Assembly: GCA_009746045.1 (NCBI GenBank)
Contig: RPFO01000027.1
Span: 3,291,609 to 3,355,608 of the forward strand
Reading direction: 5' to 3'
Origin: Mesostigma viride
Lineage: Eukaryota > Streptophyta > Mesostigmatophyceae > Mesostigmatales > Mesostigmataceae
Length of the DNA: 64,000 nucleotides
Numbering within the stretch: position 1 is the stretch's first letter; the number at the start of each line of letters is the position of its first letter. The translations under genes were made by a program, and so were the position numbers. Positions 1 through 9,440 of the stretch are shown piece after piece. A model generated the notes under the pieces. The model worked only from the letters and a program-made list of their open reading frames with translations. It was not told where the DNA came from and ran no database searches.

Positions 1-10
1 GTGTGAAATT

Positions 11-428
11 CGGGGTTCTTTGAACGGAGTTTCTTCTATACGTGAATGCGGGAACAAGAGGCCGCTGGATGAGCGGCTTATAGGTCGTAGTGTTTACTCG
101 TAGCTGTTTGGCTAGAGCTTTTGTGATTAGTAGATGCAATATAGTGCATGGTTGAAAAATGAATTAAATAAAATGTGCGTTCCGCGCTTGGGTTGATTAT
201 ACCCGGGCGGAACGGGGCGTGAGGTGCAGTGCCCCTGAAAAGAACAACCTACGCATTATTTAATACTAGCCGTGCAGATTCGGGATATTCTACCCCCGGT
301 CTGTACGGTTAGCGTCTTACTAGCATCCACTAAACATAAGGGTTTAATGACGTCAGTTAGCTAGGGATAAGGGAGGTTTTGCGACTAAAAGCCGCTCTGG
401 CTGGTTTTGTCGGCCTCTTTCTTTGCTC
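11..428 (+). repeat. A1 repeat of the non-autonomous DIRS-like element
   Basis: This 418-bp block is repeated almost exactly at 1393-1810. It begins CGGGGTTCTTTGAACG and ends in CTTTCTTTGCTC. Confidence 0.85.
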
Positions 429-1263
429 GTTGTCGTTGCGGCGGCAGCCGCAGCTATGGGTGCTGCGGAGCAAAATCCCAAAAGCACTGGTTGCACTGGC
501 CACTTGGCCAGTGGTGAGACTTCCAGTTGTTAACCGGCCAGGCGTAGTTCCTCGCCCGGTTAACTAAAATAAAAGAAAATGATTACCTCCGGTCCGCACC
601 TTTTCCCCAGCTTGGGGTCTTTGGTGGGCCGGATGCCGTGACAGGTGCTCAACTGTCGCTTGGTCGGCCCAGTGCGCGAGCTGGTGCTCCGTACCTGGGG
701 ATGCTTGCACCCCGGGTTGGAGCCGGATGGCTGGCACTGGCGACCCGTGTCTCGGTCCGCGGCCTGCGGCTTTTTCTTCGGAAATTGCTGCTGGCCAGCA
801 AACTTTGCAATTGCCTTCCGCCGAGGGGGGGGGGTTGGGGCTGGGGACGGCGATGGGAAAAGCGCCTAAGCTAGAAATTTTTTCCCCACGCATAGAAACC
901 TCGGGGGGGAATGCGGTCTTGGCTGAACGGACTCTCGTTCAGCCAGGTGCCTGGGGCTGTGGCCTCGGGCATCCGGGCTGGCGGGGCCTGGGCTAGGTCC
1001 ACGTTTTTTCTCGAAGCACCCCGGGTCTATGGGGAGACGGCCATAGCGGTACCGACTCGGGGCCCCGAGAGGGGTCATGATAGGCTGGCCGTGCGCAATC
1101 GCAGTGCAAATGCGCTGGGCCTTTTTGGGCCTGGCCATGCATCCACAGCCGCCGGGCACACGCCTCCCGATGTGGGGGGCTCCCGTTTTGCGGCAGGGCG
1201 GTCACTTGTGACAACGAGCAAGGTGGAGTGCGGCTTCAAGGGAAAGCCAGGGCGGGGGTGATT
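429..1263. other. Internal region of the non-autonomous element, no convincing gene
   Basis: GC-rich DNA with several short overlapping frames, none resembling gag, RT or recombinase. A G-run lies near 825-840. It may be diverged leader or gag remnants, but nothing supports a specific product. Confidence 0.5.
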
Positions 1264-1392
1264 GGGCAACGTACTTCATGAAGGGCCTTGAAAGGCGTGC
1301 CTCCGGGCATGTCAATTAGTGTCACATGTATGCTTCCACTTATTGTTTTAATGAAGATGCTGGTTTTTGTGGGAGCTACGTGGGACATGAAT
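1264..1392 (+). repeat. B1 repeat of the non-autonomous element
   Basis: A 129-bp block starting GGGCAACGTACTTCATG and ending TGGGACATGAAT. It is directly followed by A2 and is repeated at 1844-1971. It contains TTGTTTTAATGAAG, the counterpart of the TTGTTTTAATAAAG poly(A)-like motif in the autonomous family. Confidence 0.85.
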
Positions 1393-1810
1393 CGGGGTTC
1401 TTTGAACGGAGTTTCTTCTATACGTGAATGCGGGAACAAGAGGCCGCTGGATGAGCGGCTTATAGGTCGTAGTGTTTACTCGTAGCTGTTTGGCTAGAGC
1501 TTTTGTGATTAGTAGATGCAATATAGTGCATGGTTGAAAAATGGATTAAATAAAATGTGCGTTCCGCGCTTGGGTTGATTATACCCGGGCGGAACGGGGC
1601 GTGAGGTGCAGTGCCCCTGAAAAGAACAACCTACGCATTATTTAATACTAGCCGTGCAGATTCGGGATATTCTACCCCCGGTCTGTACGGTTAGCGTCTT
1701 ACTAGCATCCACTAAACATAAGGGTTTAATGACGTCAGTTAGCTAGGGATAAGGGAGGTTTTGCGACTAAAAGCCGCTCTGGCTGGTTTTGTCGGCCTCT
1801 TTCTTTGCTC
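1393..1810 (+). repeat. A2 repeat of the non-autonomous element
   Basis: Second copy of the 418-bp A block at 11-428, abutting B1 without a spacer as expected for split direct repeats. Confidence 0.85.
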
Positions 1811-1843
1811 CCCACCCACCCACCCGTGTCTTGGTTGCCTCTA

Positions 1844-1971
1844 GGGCAACGTACTTCATGAAGGGCCTTGAAAGGCGTGCCTCCGGGCATGTCAATTAGT
1901 GTCACATGTATGCTTCCACTTATTGTTTTAATGAAGATGCTGGTTTTTGTGGGAGCTACGTGGGACATGAA
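1844..1971 (+). repeat. B2 repeat, 3' end of the non-autonomous element
   Basis: Second copy of the 129-bp B block. A 33-bp spacer rich in CCCACC separates it from A2. The element ends here, at GGGACATGAA. Confidence 0.8.
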
Positions 1972-2515
1972 ATGCTTTTGTCTTGGTCTGTGTGATGGAT
2001 TTCAGCCACCATGGCAGAGTCCTACGCCGCGTGGTGGCTGCGCTGGTGTGCACCGCGATCCTTGTGGGGCTCTTTCGGCATCCCGAAGGGGAGGGGCGAG
2101 ACCTCGGCGGCGCAGGTGGGCATTGCAGCCGTTTTGTTGTTGTCATGTGTTATATTGGGATGAAACAAGTTAGGAGTGGTGCATTTGTTGTGTTAGTTCC
2201 TTTTGTTCTCTAGGATGCTAGCGTACCATGCATAGTCTGAGCAACATGTTAATGCTTCCGTTGCATCAATTTTGTTTGTCCATGCAGGTGTGGTCATGTC
2301 GCCGATGCAGGTCGTATACGTGGCGGGGTTTCTGCACGACGTGCTTTGGAGTGTCCTCGCGATGGCCCTTGAGATGGTCGGCACGCGGGAATTTGCGACG
2401 TTGCCATTGGAAGTTTCATAGCGGCGATGGTGATCGTGGCAGAAGTGGCCATTAACGGCCATGATCGCCTCGTTGTTGCCATTTGCGGGCCAGGTGGGTG
2501 ATAATGATATCCACT
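1972..2515. other. No gene recognised
   Basis: About 540 bp between the DIRS-like element and the end of the minus-strand gene at 2516. Only short frames without recognisable motifs are present. Confidence 0.5.
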
Positions 2516-3226
2516 TCATGTGTGCACATCATCCAAGTCTTCATCGTCAAAAGGCAAGGGCACGAATTGTCGCTTCGCTGGACGCTCCCGTACAACTTCC
2601 TCGTCATCTTCTTTTGGCGATGCCACGAAGCCATCATCGTTTGCTTGGGGACCTTGCTGCACAGGCGTGCCATAGTCCACGACCACACCAGGGTTCGCTG
2701 TGTGTGACTCACGCCCTTGCATGTTTGCCGCAATGTTTGCACACTTCTTTTCCCATTCTCGCACTCTCCCCTTTAACCGATTCACCTGCATTTTCAGAAA
2801 TGTTTAAATCCAACGCGGCACCCCCAAGAAAGCACCACAAGCAACATCAAGATTCCATGTATACAATACATCACATTCCCACGTGTGCTTCTTTGTTCAT
2901 TGTCTATAATTTCAAACAAAACAAGTTGCACTCGCTGTACTGCATTGCCACCTGTCCATACCACTTACCGCTTGCGCATATTCCTCATTGTGCGTATCTT
3001 GAAATTCATCCTTCGTGGACTCCAAAGCACGCAAATGAAGCTGCATAGCTGCAAGGCGTTCTTGGGCATTCCCAGCAACCGAAAGTGCCGCGTCAGCATA
3101 AGCACTTGGACTCCCAAACAATGGAACTTCCTCCAAAGCACTCTCACTAGCTCCACCTGCAGCACCATGTCCGCCACCAAGATGGCCCACCTCAAACAGC
3201 ATCACATCAACCAGCACATAATCCAA
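2516..3226 (-). pseudogene. Spliced coiled-coil protein gene fragment, function unknown
   Basis: Two minus-strand exons join well. The upstream exon (about 3226 to 2970) is Ala/Glu-rich and ends EEYAQA before a GTAAGTGG donor. The downstream exon starts after an AAAATGCAG acceptor near 2787 with VNRLKGRVREWEKK and ends at the stop at 2516. The result has a helical, probably coiled-coil middle and an acidic C-terminus (FDDEDLDDVHT). Upstream on the same strand the reading continues (FDDIAMAEYTFATRG) but hits an in-frame TAG near 3230, so the gene may be broken or have another intron. It may belong to the Helitron upstream region. No family recognised. Confidence 0.4.
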
Positions 3227-4264
3227 CTATTCCTCGCCATCACAATTTCCAACGCCCCTTGTGGCAAATGTGTACTCCGCCATCGCGATATCATCGAAAA
3301 CATCTTCCACTGTGCCATCACATTCTCCGTCTTCATAACGTTTGGTGGCTGAGTACATAGGCCCATAGGATCACTCGTCCCCTCTAGTGGCAACCCTAGT
3401 AACACGTTCAACAACCGCATGTCCAACAACCGCACCTCATACATGTACGGAAACAACACGTCATGCAACTGTATAAATTGGACATGCGATCGCCCTCTAC
3501 GCGCCGGCAGCACTGGTCACCCAATCGCATGCACTTGCGTTGCCATCACGCCCTTGCACAACTGCCACCAACAGTACATATATCCATGTAGGCTCAACTT
3601 GACCAACCGCTGAATTGCTATCAATGGTGGTGGCGATGGAGCCATGCACATCCTATCATGTGTGGGATACGAAAATGGAGGCGCGCATGTGGCAGCAGCT
3701 GCAGCACGCAACCGACCTGGCCGCCGTGCAGGCCGGCGATCTTCCCATGGCACAACACGCGAGTACCCAGTGGGACGCCACGCCGTGCGCTGCCATCATG
3801 GCAACTGCGGTCGTATGACGCAGTTTACGCGAGAGCAAGGACCTCGCTTCGGGCGCGCACCAAACAGCGGTACAGGAGCCTGCGTCAAACACATTTGAGA
3901 GATGTGCACCATACAAAAAATACCCTCGTATGATCAGGAAAAGGACTGCAAACACGAACACACGACCACCCTACCCCCTGCAGTATGTACCTTGCCAGAT
4001 CCAACTCATTGCCCCAAAGGTGATATAACTTTCAAACACATCCATACCTACAATGCATGCAAACTAGGTGCCCACTTGCACAATCCGCATCCCAACAACT
4101 TGCACAAGGCAGCAAGGCCACCTACCCATGTTACTGCCCTTGCACGGCGCCACCACCTGACACGGTAACGTCGTGCCCCAAACCGACGCACAATGTTGGG
4201 ATGCCTTGGCTTGCGTTGACAGCTCCGCACTGTCCTTGACCGCCCAGACCTCCACACTCGCCAG
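3227..4264. other. Probable degenerate gene/intron sequence upstream of the Helitron Rep exon
   Basis: Short frames on both strands and splice-like sites, but no domain I can name. On the plus strand it ends with an acceptor (CGCCAG, AG at 4263-4264) leading into the Helitron Rep exon. The HUH motif of the Rep domain should lie in or before this region but was not found. Confidence 0.35.
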
Positions 4265-5085
4265 ATTTGGAGGAGTGCGAAGCGAACGTAACGTGGCCGG
4301 TTTGCCTAAAGAAGTTCCCCAAGGCGTACGTGGGTAGGACGTCTGTGGACGTGCGCGGGTACATGCAGTATCGCCGGCGGCCCACGTGCAAGCTGAAAAG
4401 GTGGATTGTGCCATATAATCCCGTGTTTCTACAACTGCTCGATTGTCACATCAATGTCGAGATCATCGCTAGCATCCACATTGTCGAGTATTTGAACAAG
4501 TATATGAACAAGTTTGACGAGACGGCGGATGTCAAGGTGACGAGCGACGGCAAGGACGAGGTCGCGGACTGCCTTGCTGCCAGTCGGGTGAGTCATGGCG
4601 TGGCTGTTTGCATGGATGGGTTCTAAATCGACGTGGCACTAGATGGAATGCTTGCTGGTTATGCGACGGTAATCATGTAGTCTTGACGGTAGCGTTGGTG
4701 TTGATGTGTGCTTTGCGATTGTGGTTGCGGTGGTTGGGTGCAGGTGTCGGCGTCGCGCGCGGAGTGGGTGTTGATGGGTTTCCACGAGCATTTTATGCGA
4801 CCGGGATGCTCGTTGTTGCGGCTGCACTTGCCCTACGAGAACGAGATCGCGTATATGGAGGGCGTCAAGGCGAGCTTGAAAAAGGCGGTGCGGGAGCGGT
4901 CGCACACGGAGCTTCACGTCTACTTTGGTCGCCCCTCTGAGGAGGACCTTCCGGGCATGGACGCGATGAAGTATGTCAAGTTCTACCGCACGTACACTGT
5001 GCACAAGGCCAAGACGGAGGACGAGGAGATGGTAAGAGGGAGGGTGTTGGTGGGCGCAATAGGTGTGTCTTGCGCAATTCTTGTT

Positions 5086-5340
5086 GATGCCCACGCACGC
5101 ATGGCAGCCTCACCCCCCCACACGCACGCATGGCAGCCTCACCCCCCCACACGCATGCATGGCAGCTCACCCACACACTCATGCACGCATGCCACCCCCC
5201 CTCTACACCCATGCATGCATGCCAGCCACTCGACAAGCCCGCGTGTGCATGCCAGCCCCGCCCCACACCGACGCATGCATGCCAGCTCCCCCCCTCACCC
5301 ACGCATGCATGCCAGCCCCCCTTACACCCACGCATGTATT
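5086..5340. repeat. Minisatellite in the Helitron intron
   Basis: About eight imperfect units of roughly 30 bp built on CACGCATGCATGCCAGC and a C-run, lying inside the intron that starts with the GTAAGAGGG donor at 5032. Confidence 0.8.
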
Positions 5341-5501
5341 GAGAGCACGGATTCTGTCAGCAAACCAGAACGCACAATTAATAAGCATGGAATCGTGGCG
5401 TAATTCAAAGTTTATACTGTCTTCTATTTTGTCCGTGTTGCCGTACGTGTGTACGCACACATCGCAGGATGCGAGGAGAAAGGGCAAGGAGATCAAGTAT
5501 C

Positions 5502-5509
5502 CGGAGGAC
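5502..5509. repeat. 8-bp target site duplication, left (CGGAGGAC)
   Basis: CGGAGGAC directly precedes the TIR at 5510 and recurs at 8100-8107. Confidence 0.85.
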
Positions 5510-5533
5510 TAGTGTTTCTAGTAACGGTACGTA

Positions 5534-5700
5534 TACGTCAGCCGCTGACGCGTCGGTGTCTGACGCGTCCGACTTTTTCGTCCGCACGTCAGACAGCTGA
5601 CACGTAAATTTTGGCCCCGCATCAGTCGTCTGACGCGTAAATCTTGACTGCACGTCAGTCGTCTGACGCGTAAATTTAGGCAGCACGTCAGTACTCATGT
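5534..5700. repeat. Subterminal repeats of the hAT-like element, left
   Basis: At least four variants of a unit of about 32 bp containing the palindromic core GTCWGNNGTCTGACGCGTAAAT, just inside the left TIR. Such subterminal arrays are typical transposase-binding regions of hAT elements. Confidence 0.65.
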
Positions 5701-6104
5701 GCACCGAGTCTATGCGTCAGACAGTGCGGAGTCCTGAACAGCCCGTTACCATGCCAAGTGCCAGACTTGCCGGCCCTTGCCTGCTTGGCGGCGAGAGTGA
5801 CGAGACTTCTAGAGTCTAGACCACTGTTCGAGACGAATGCCAAGTGGTAGCACAATACCTAGCCGAGGACGACTGGCAATGCAGTCGATCCTCCGGAATA
5901 TGATTGATGAGCTGATTGACGCAGCTTTGCGAGGTTGCCTGATTTAGATGAAAATCCTTTCCTTGTAGATTGCTTTGAATCGGATTCCAGGTGTGTTGAT
6001 TAACGCTTTAGATTTGTTAGATCCATTCATTGCTAGATGCGTAGGTGAAATTTCGGGCCGGGTCAGTAATATTGTATAAACATTTAACAACGTTAATGGT
6101 TTAG

Positions 6105-6275
6105 TCTGATACAGTGTATTATCATACGCCGTATTATACGCCGTATCGCGCGTATTATACGCGATACGCGAGCAGCGCGTACGAAAACGGGGTACCTTCG
6201 TACGCGCCGCGTATTTTTAGGGTATTTCTTGCGTATCGCGTATTTTTTTGCGTATTTTTTGCGTATTTTTGGCTC
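6105..6275. repeat. GCGTAT-rich segment
   Basis: Dense GCGTAT/ATACGC motifs, partly palindromic (CGCGTATTATACGCG). A related motif cluster occurs near 7325-7425. The two clusters may be internal transposase-binding repeats or the ends of a further nested element. Confidence 0.55.
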
Positions 6276-6503
6276 CGGCATCAGTTTACAGCTCGGGTGA
6301 AGCGGAAGTTTCTAGACTAGGCTGCGGCGCGCCGAGTAGTAGAAACAAGTGAGCAGCAAGGTGCCACTTGGCCAAGATCAATGCATATGGCTGCGTGTAT
6401 TGGCAGGACAGGAAGGCACCGTTCAAGAAGACAAAATGTGCCAAGATCGCGGTCTGCCAGCAAGATCGCGGTGGTCACCTATCGTAGCATATCAACAGGC
6501 GCC

Positions 6504-6989
6504 ATGGCTACGGAGAGTGAGGAGATGGACCATGATGATGATGGGGCCGACGAGTTAGAGGCTGATTCTGAGGATGTTTGGACATATGTTAGCAAAGAGC
6601 GTGTCTTCAAGGATGGGCAGCAGACAAATAACTACCAAATGACGTGCTCAGAATGCAAGGCACATTTCAAGGGTTCTTCTACCCGAGGAAGGTGCCATAT
6701 CATGGGCGGCACGTATGCCAAGGATGCGAAAGTGTGCCCATGCTCGAAGCCGCCCAAGGCATTGCGTCTCAAGCTGTTGAGGGAGCAGGCGGAGAAGGAT
6801 GACAAGGCCAAGAAGAGAAAGGCGGGTAGTGACGCCGGGAAGCAGGCTGATGCGCGGGCGGCAGCCAAAGGCAAGCTTACTGACCTTGTAGAAACCGACG
6901 CCTCCGAGTGGCAGTCCGCTCATGCCAGCTCCTCCGGCATGGCCGGCTCTGGGCACTCTACTGCTGGGCCATCCGGTGCACTTTGTTAG
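6504..6989 (+). CDS. BED-zinc-finger-like N-terminal domain of a hAT transposase
   Basis: The start is chosen at ATG 6504 (MATESEEMDHDDDG), after an acidic leader. Next come WTYVSKERVF and a zinc-finger-like pattern MTCSECKAHFKGSSTRGRCHIMGG, then a Lys/Glu-rich helix (EQAEKDDKAKKRK) and a Ser/Ala-rich tail ending at 6989. A DNA-binding BED-type finger at the N-terminus is usual for hAT transposases. The catalytic part is missing. It lies inside the 5510-8099 element, which supports the assignment. Function in this copy is unlikely. Confidence 0.55.
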   Translation: MATESEEMDHDDDGADELEADSEDVWTYVSKERVFKDGQQTNNYQMTCSECKAHFKGSSTRGRCHIMGGTYAKDAKVCPCSKPPKALRLKLLREQAEKDDKAKKRKAGSDAGKQADARAAAKGKLTDLVETDASEWQSAHASSSGMAGSGHSTAGPSGALC

Positions 6990-7324
6990 CCTGCATGCCA
7001 GCCATAAAGCCTTTTGTATCCTTGCTTCATGCAGAACCATTAGTAATGGCCGGCCTACGATGAGTAGGCAATGTCACTGTCTTATTTCTGGCAAAATGTC
7101 TTATTATTCAGTACCCCTAGTTGAATATAAACTTGACGTTTTGTTGTGCTTTTATTGAGAAACTATTCATTAGGGACAGCGCTTGTTGTTCTAGGTAGTG
7201 ACGACATTGGCAAGGCCATGTGATAATGTGGCATATAAAGCCAAACTTGTGATGCTGGAGAACATGTTGGGTTGGTCAGATTGATGAATGATCATCAAAA
7301 CCATGCAAAAACAGACTTTTAAGG

Positions 7325-7425
7325 GGTTAGCGTACGATTAGCGTATAATACACCGTATGAAGCGTATTATACATTATACACCTGGGCCGCGTACGATAGC
7401 GTATTGCGTATGATTATACACTGGT
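7325..7425. repeat. Second GCGTATA-rich cluster
   Basis: Motifs such as TTAGCGTATAATACACCG and AGCGTATTATACATTATACA, related to the cluster at 6105-6275. Confidence 0.5.
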
Positions 7426-7482
7426 CTGATAGTCAACTAGAAAAGTTAGCGACCTGGGGGTTGGAAGTTTTAGGGTGAAGGG

Positions 7483-7965
7483 ATGGCGCCGGAAGGAATA
7501 CTGGGAAAAATTAAATCTGGGGGGATCGCAGCTTTTTTTATGCCGAAACAGGCCGCCGACATGGCCAAAGCGCCTGCGCCTAGTCCGCGTGCCATTGTTG
7601 GCGTAGGCCAGGCAGCAAACGAGCTGAACCGCAGCAAGAGGAAAAGGGGAAATGATAGCAATGCTGCCAGTGGTGTAGCAGCAGCATCGGCTCAGTCCGG
7701 CAATGCTGTTGAGCCCCCAGGCCGGTCGTCCGAGAAGGAAACATCATTGGACGAGCCAGATTCTGGGAACAGTAAATTCAGAAAAACAGTTGAAGTAGGT
7801 CATATTATTCTGAATTTTGTATCATGGATCGAACCCATTTCTCGCTGCGCTTTTACAAGTCGGACTAACTCAAAAGCTAGACATGTGCCCCAAACCTTAT
7901 CTCAGGGGTCGTTCGGCCTTGTAGCAAGAGAACCCTTTCGGATTCCCCACTTGAGCTTCCATTGA
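7483..7965 (+). CDS. Transposon protein exon with PIP-box-like motif
   Basis: The frame begins MAPEGILGKIKSGGIAAFFMPKQ. GGIAAFFMPK resembles a PCNA-interacting PIP box (xxIxxFF), a motif seen near the N-terminus of several DDE transposases. A basic stretch (NRSKRKRGN) and a Ser/Ala-rich linker follow. Coding character ends near 7795, where a GTAGGTCATATT sequence may be a donor site, and the remaining codons look like intron. It lies inside the hAT element 0.5 kb after the BED-like exon. The PIP-box role is inferred from sequence only. Confidence 0.4.
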   Translation: MAPEGILGKIKSGGIAAFFMPKQAADMAKAPAPSPRAIVGVGQAANELNRSKRKRGNDSNAASGVAAASAQSGNAVEPPGRSSEKETSLDEPDSGNSKFRKTVEVGHIILNFVSWIEPISRCAFTSRTNSKARHVPQTLSQGSFGLVAREPFRIPHLSFH

Positions 7966-7977
7966 CTAACTTGCCGC

Positions 7978-8072
7978 CGTTGGCAACGAGTCAGCTGTCC
8001 GACGCGCCGCCAACGGCGGCGAGTCAGCCGTCCGACGCGCCGCCAATGGCGGCGAGTCAGCCAAGCTGACGC
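7978..8072. repeat. Subterminal repeats of the hAT-like element, right
   Basis: Three tandem units of about 31-32 bp containing GGCGGCGAGTCAGCCGTCCGACGC-type sequence, just inside the right TIR. They mirror the array at 5534-5700. Confidence 0.65.
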
Positions 8073-8099
8073 GAGCAAAAACCCTTACTAGAAACACTG

Positions 8100-8107
8100 C
8101 GGAGGAC
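8100..8107. repeat. 8-bp target site duplication, right (CGGAGGAC)
   Basis: Directly follows the right TIR ending at 8099 and matches 5502-5509. Confidence 0.85.
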
Positions 8108-8244
8108 GCCGTGAGGAATGCTGCTGGCGAGGTACGAATTCGTTTATGCTTGAACGGATAGATTGTTATTTGTTTGCATGTGGTAAGCGCGGTGGTCAGC
8201 TAACGGTGTGCTAACTATTCTGCGAACGATGACTTCACTGCAAG

Positions 8245-9392
8245 TCGTCTTCTTCATCGCGGACACCGAGCGTGCCGACACCGAGGGCGAGTCAGGAGAC
8301 CCGTGGCCCTCGCCCCCATGCTACTACTTGAAGCTGCGCAAGAAGCGGCATTACGCGCGCATCTACATCGCGGATCTGCGGAAGCCGCAGTTATTTTTTC
8401 TGTGCACGCTGCTGTTGAAGCGCGCGGGCCGGTCGTGGCAGGACTTGTGCACGGTGGATGGCGAGGTGTTGACGTACGAGGAGGCGTGCCAGCGGTTACA
8501 TTTGCTGGAGGATGATAACGAGGCGGTGGAGGCCATGCACCAAGCGGTGGAAGGGAAGAGCGCGCCCCCGTCGTTGCGGCGATTGTTCTGCGTCCTTGTC
8601 CTGCAAAACATGGCGACGCCCGAGCAGCTCTGGAAGTTCTGCGACGACATGTGCCTTGATTACGTCGACAAGGAGTACGCCAAGCATTGCGGGGATGCGG
8701 CGCGTGCGGAAGGAATCACGTTTGCGGACCGACAGCGGGCACTGGCGCGCTTGATGGATTATTTGGACAGGCGGCTGTGCGATCGGGGCGTGGACGTGTG
8801 GGCGCTGGACCCGCAGCTCAAGGCGCGGCGCGACGCGGGGGAGGACGTGTTCGCGTTCGAGCAGCCACGACCGCACTGAGAGCCGCGGGCGTTTGTGGAC
8901 GACTTTTCCATGGAGCAAAACCTCTCGTTTGAGACCATCATGCATGCCGTGAGAGGGGACATCTCGCACCGGCGTTTTTTTGTGGACGGTCCTGCGGGCA
9001 CAGGGAAGACACGCGCGCTGAACGCGGTTGTGCAGCAGTGCCGTCACGAGGGGCGCAATGTGGTCGCGATGGCGTTCACGGGCGTGGTGGCGACGCAGGT
9101 GCGGGGGGGTCGCACGTCGCACCACTTTGCGGGGTTTCCGCTGGAGCTTGACACGGAAGCCGGGTGCGGGGTGTGCTTCGGTTCCGCAAAAGCAAAAGTG
9201 TTGATCGATGCGGACGTCATCATCTACGACGAGATCAGCATGAACCACAAGGTGCACTTGTGAAGTTGTTGGACGCGCTGTTGCGGGACTTGTTAGGCTC
9301 CAAGGAGCCTTTTGGTGGGAAGGTGATGGTGTTTGCTGGCGACTTCCGCCAAGTGGCTCCGCCTGTGGGGGACAACACGCGGGCGTGCGCGG
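8245..9392 (+). pseudogene. Helitron PIF1-like helicase, N-terminal part (copy 1)
   Basis: The reading passes YYLKLRKKRHYARIY, then the Helitron-typical LLKRAGRSWQDLCTVDGEV and EEACQRLHLLEDDNE, a TGA at 8877, then continues in frame with FVDGPAGTGKTRALN (Walker A, near 8985) and VIIYDEIS (Walker B, near 9225). After a frame change near 9262 it reads VFAGDFRQVAPPVGD, helicase motif III. The TGA replaces CGA of the inverted copy, a C-to-T change at a CpG. Helitron helicase would unwind the nicked strand. The piece ends where the inverted duplication starts. Confidence 0.85.
8332..9392 (+). repeat. Left arm of a 1.06-kb inverted duplication
   Basis: From GAAGCTGCGCAAGAAGCGGC to ACGCGGGCGTGCGCGG, this segment recurs as the reverse complement at 9441-10508 with few differences and a 48-bp spacer between. 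Confidence 0.9.
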
Positions 9393-9440
9393 CAAGCGTG
9401 GTGCGTTCGGACCTCTGGGTGGGCGTCACGAAGCTCACAC

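Larger units (their letters stand above)
11..1971 (+). mobile_element. Non-autonomous split-direct-repeat DIRS (PAT/Kangaroo-like) element
   Basis: The layout is A1 (11-428), internal DNA, B1 (1264-1392), A2 (1393-1810), short spacer, B2 (1844-1971). This A1-internal-B1-A2-B2 order is the split direct repeat arrangement of PAT/Kangaroo-type DIRS retrotransposons. The A repeat starts like that of the autonomous copies at 11916 and 48852 (CGGGGTTCTTTGAACG against CGTGGTTCTCTGAACA), and both A repeats end in a GTCGGCCTCTTT stretch. The 0.8-kb internal part has no RT or recombinase, so the element would depend on enzymes supplied in trans. The two A repeats are almost identical, suggesting recent movement or conversion. 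Confidence 0.8.
4265..5509 (+). pseudogene. Helitron Rep (replication initiator) domain, C-terminal part, three exons
   Basis: Exon 4265-4587 reads LEECEANVTWPVCLKKFPK...YRRRP...RWIVPYNP...CHINVEI...EYLNKYMNK, the conserved C-terminal part of Helitron_like_N. The two tyrosines spaced Y-x3-Y in EYLNKYMNK correspond to the Rep catalytic tyrosine pair of Helitrons. Exon 4744-5031 (VSASRAEWVLMGF...HLPYENE...VYFGRPSEED) follows after GT-AG splicing, then exon 5468-5509, which runs into the hAT insertion and resumes at 8108-8131 before another GTACG donor. The HUH motif is not visible. Rep would nick DNA and drive rolling-circle transposition; this copy is broken. Confidence 0.8.
5510..8099. mobile_element. 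hAT-like DNA transposon inserted into the Helitron Rep gene
   Basis: The left end TAGTGTTTCTAGTAA (5510-5524) is the inverse of the right end TTACTAGAAACACTG (8085-8099), 14 of 15 positions. Both are flanked by the 8-bp duplication CGGAGGAC, the hallmark TSD length of hAT elements. The Helitron reading is interrupted after KYPED. Inside are a BED-finger-like exon and a second exon, but no DDE/RNase H domain or hAT dimerisation region, so this is an internally deleted, non-autonomous copy. At 2590 bp it is about the length expected of a deleted hAT. Confidence 0.85.

Noticed and set aside
6105-7425. A separate transposon bounded by the GCGTAT clusters
   Set aside because: No clean TIR or target duplication is seen at these clusters, while the hAT ends at 5510 and 8099 are clear.
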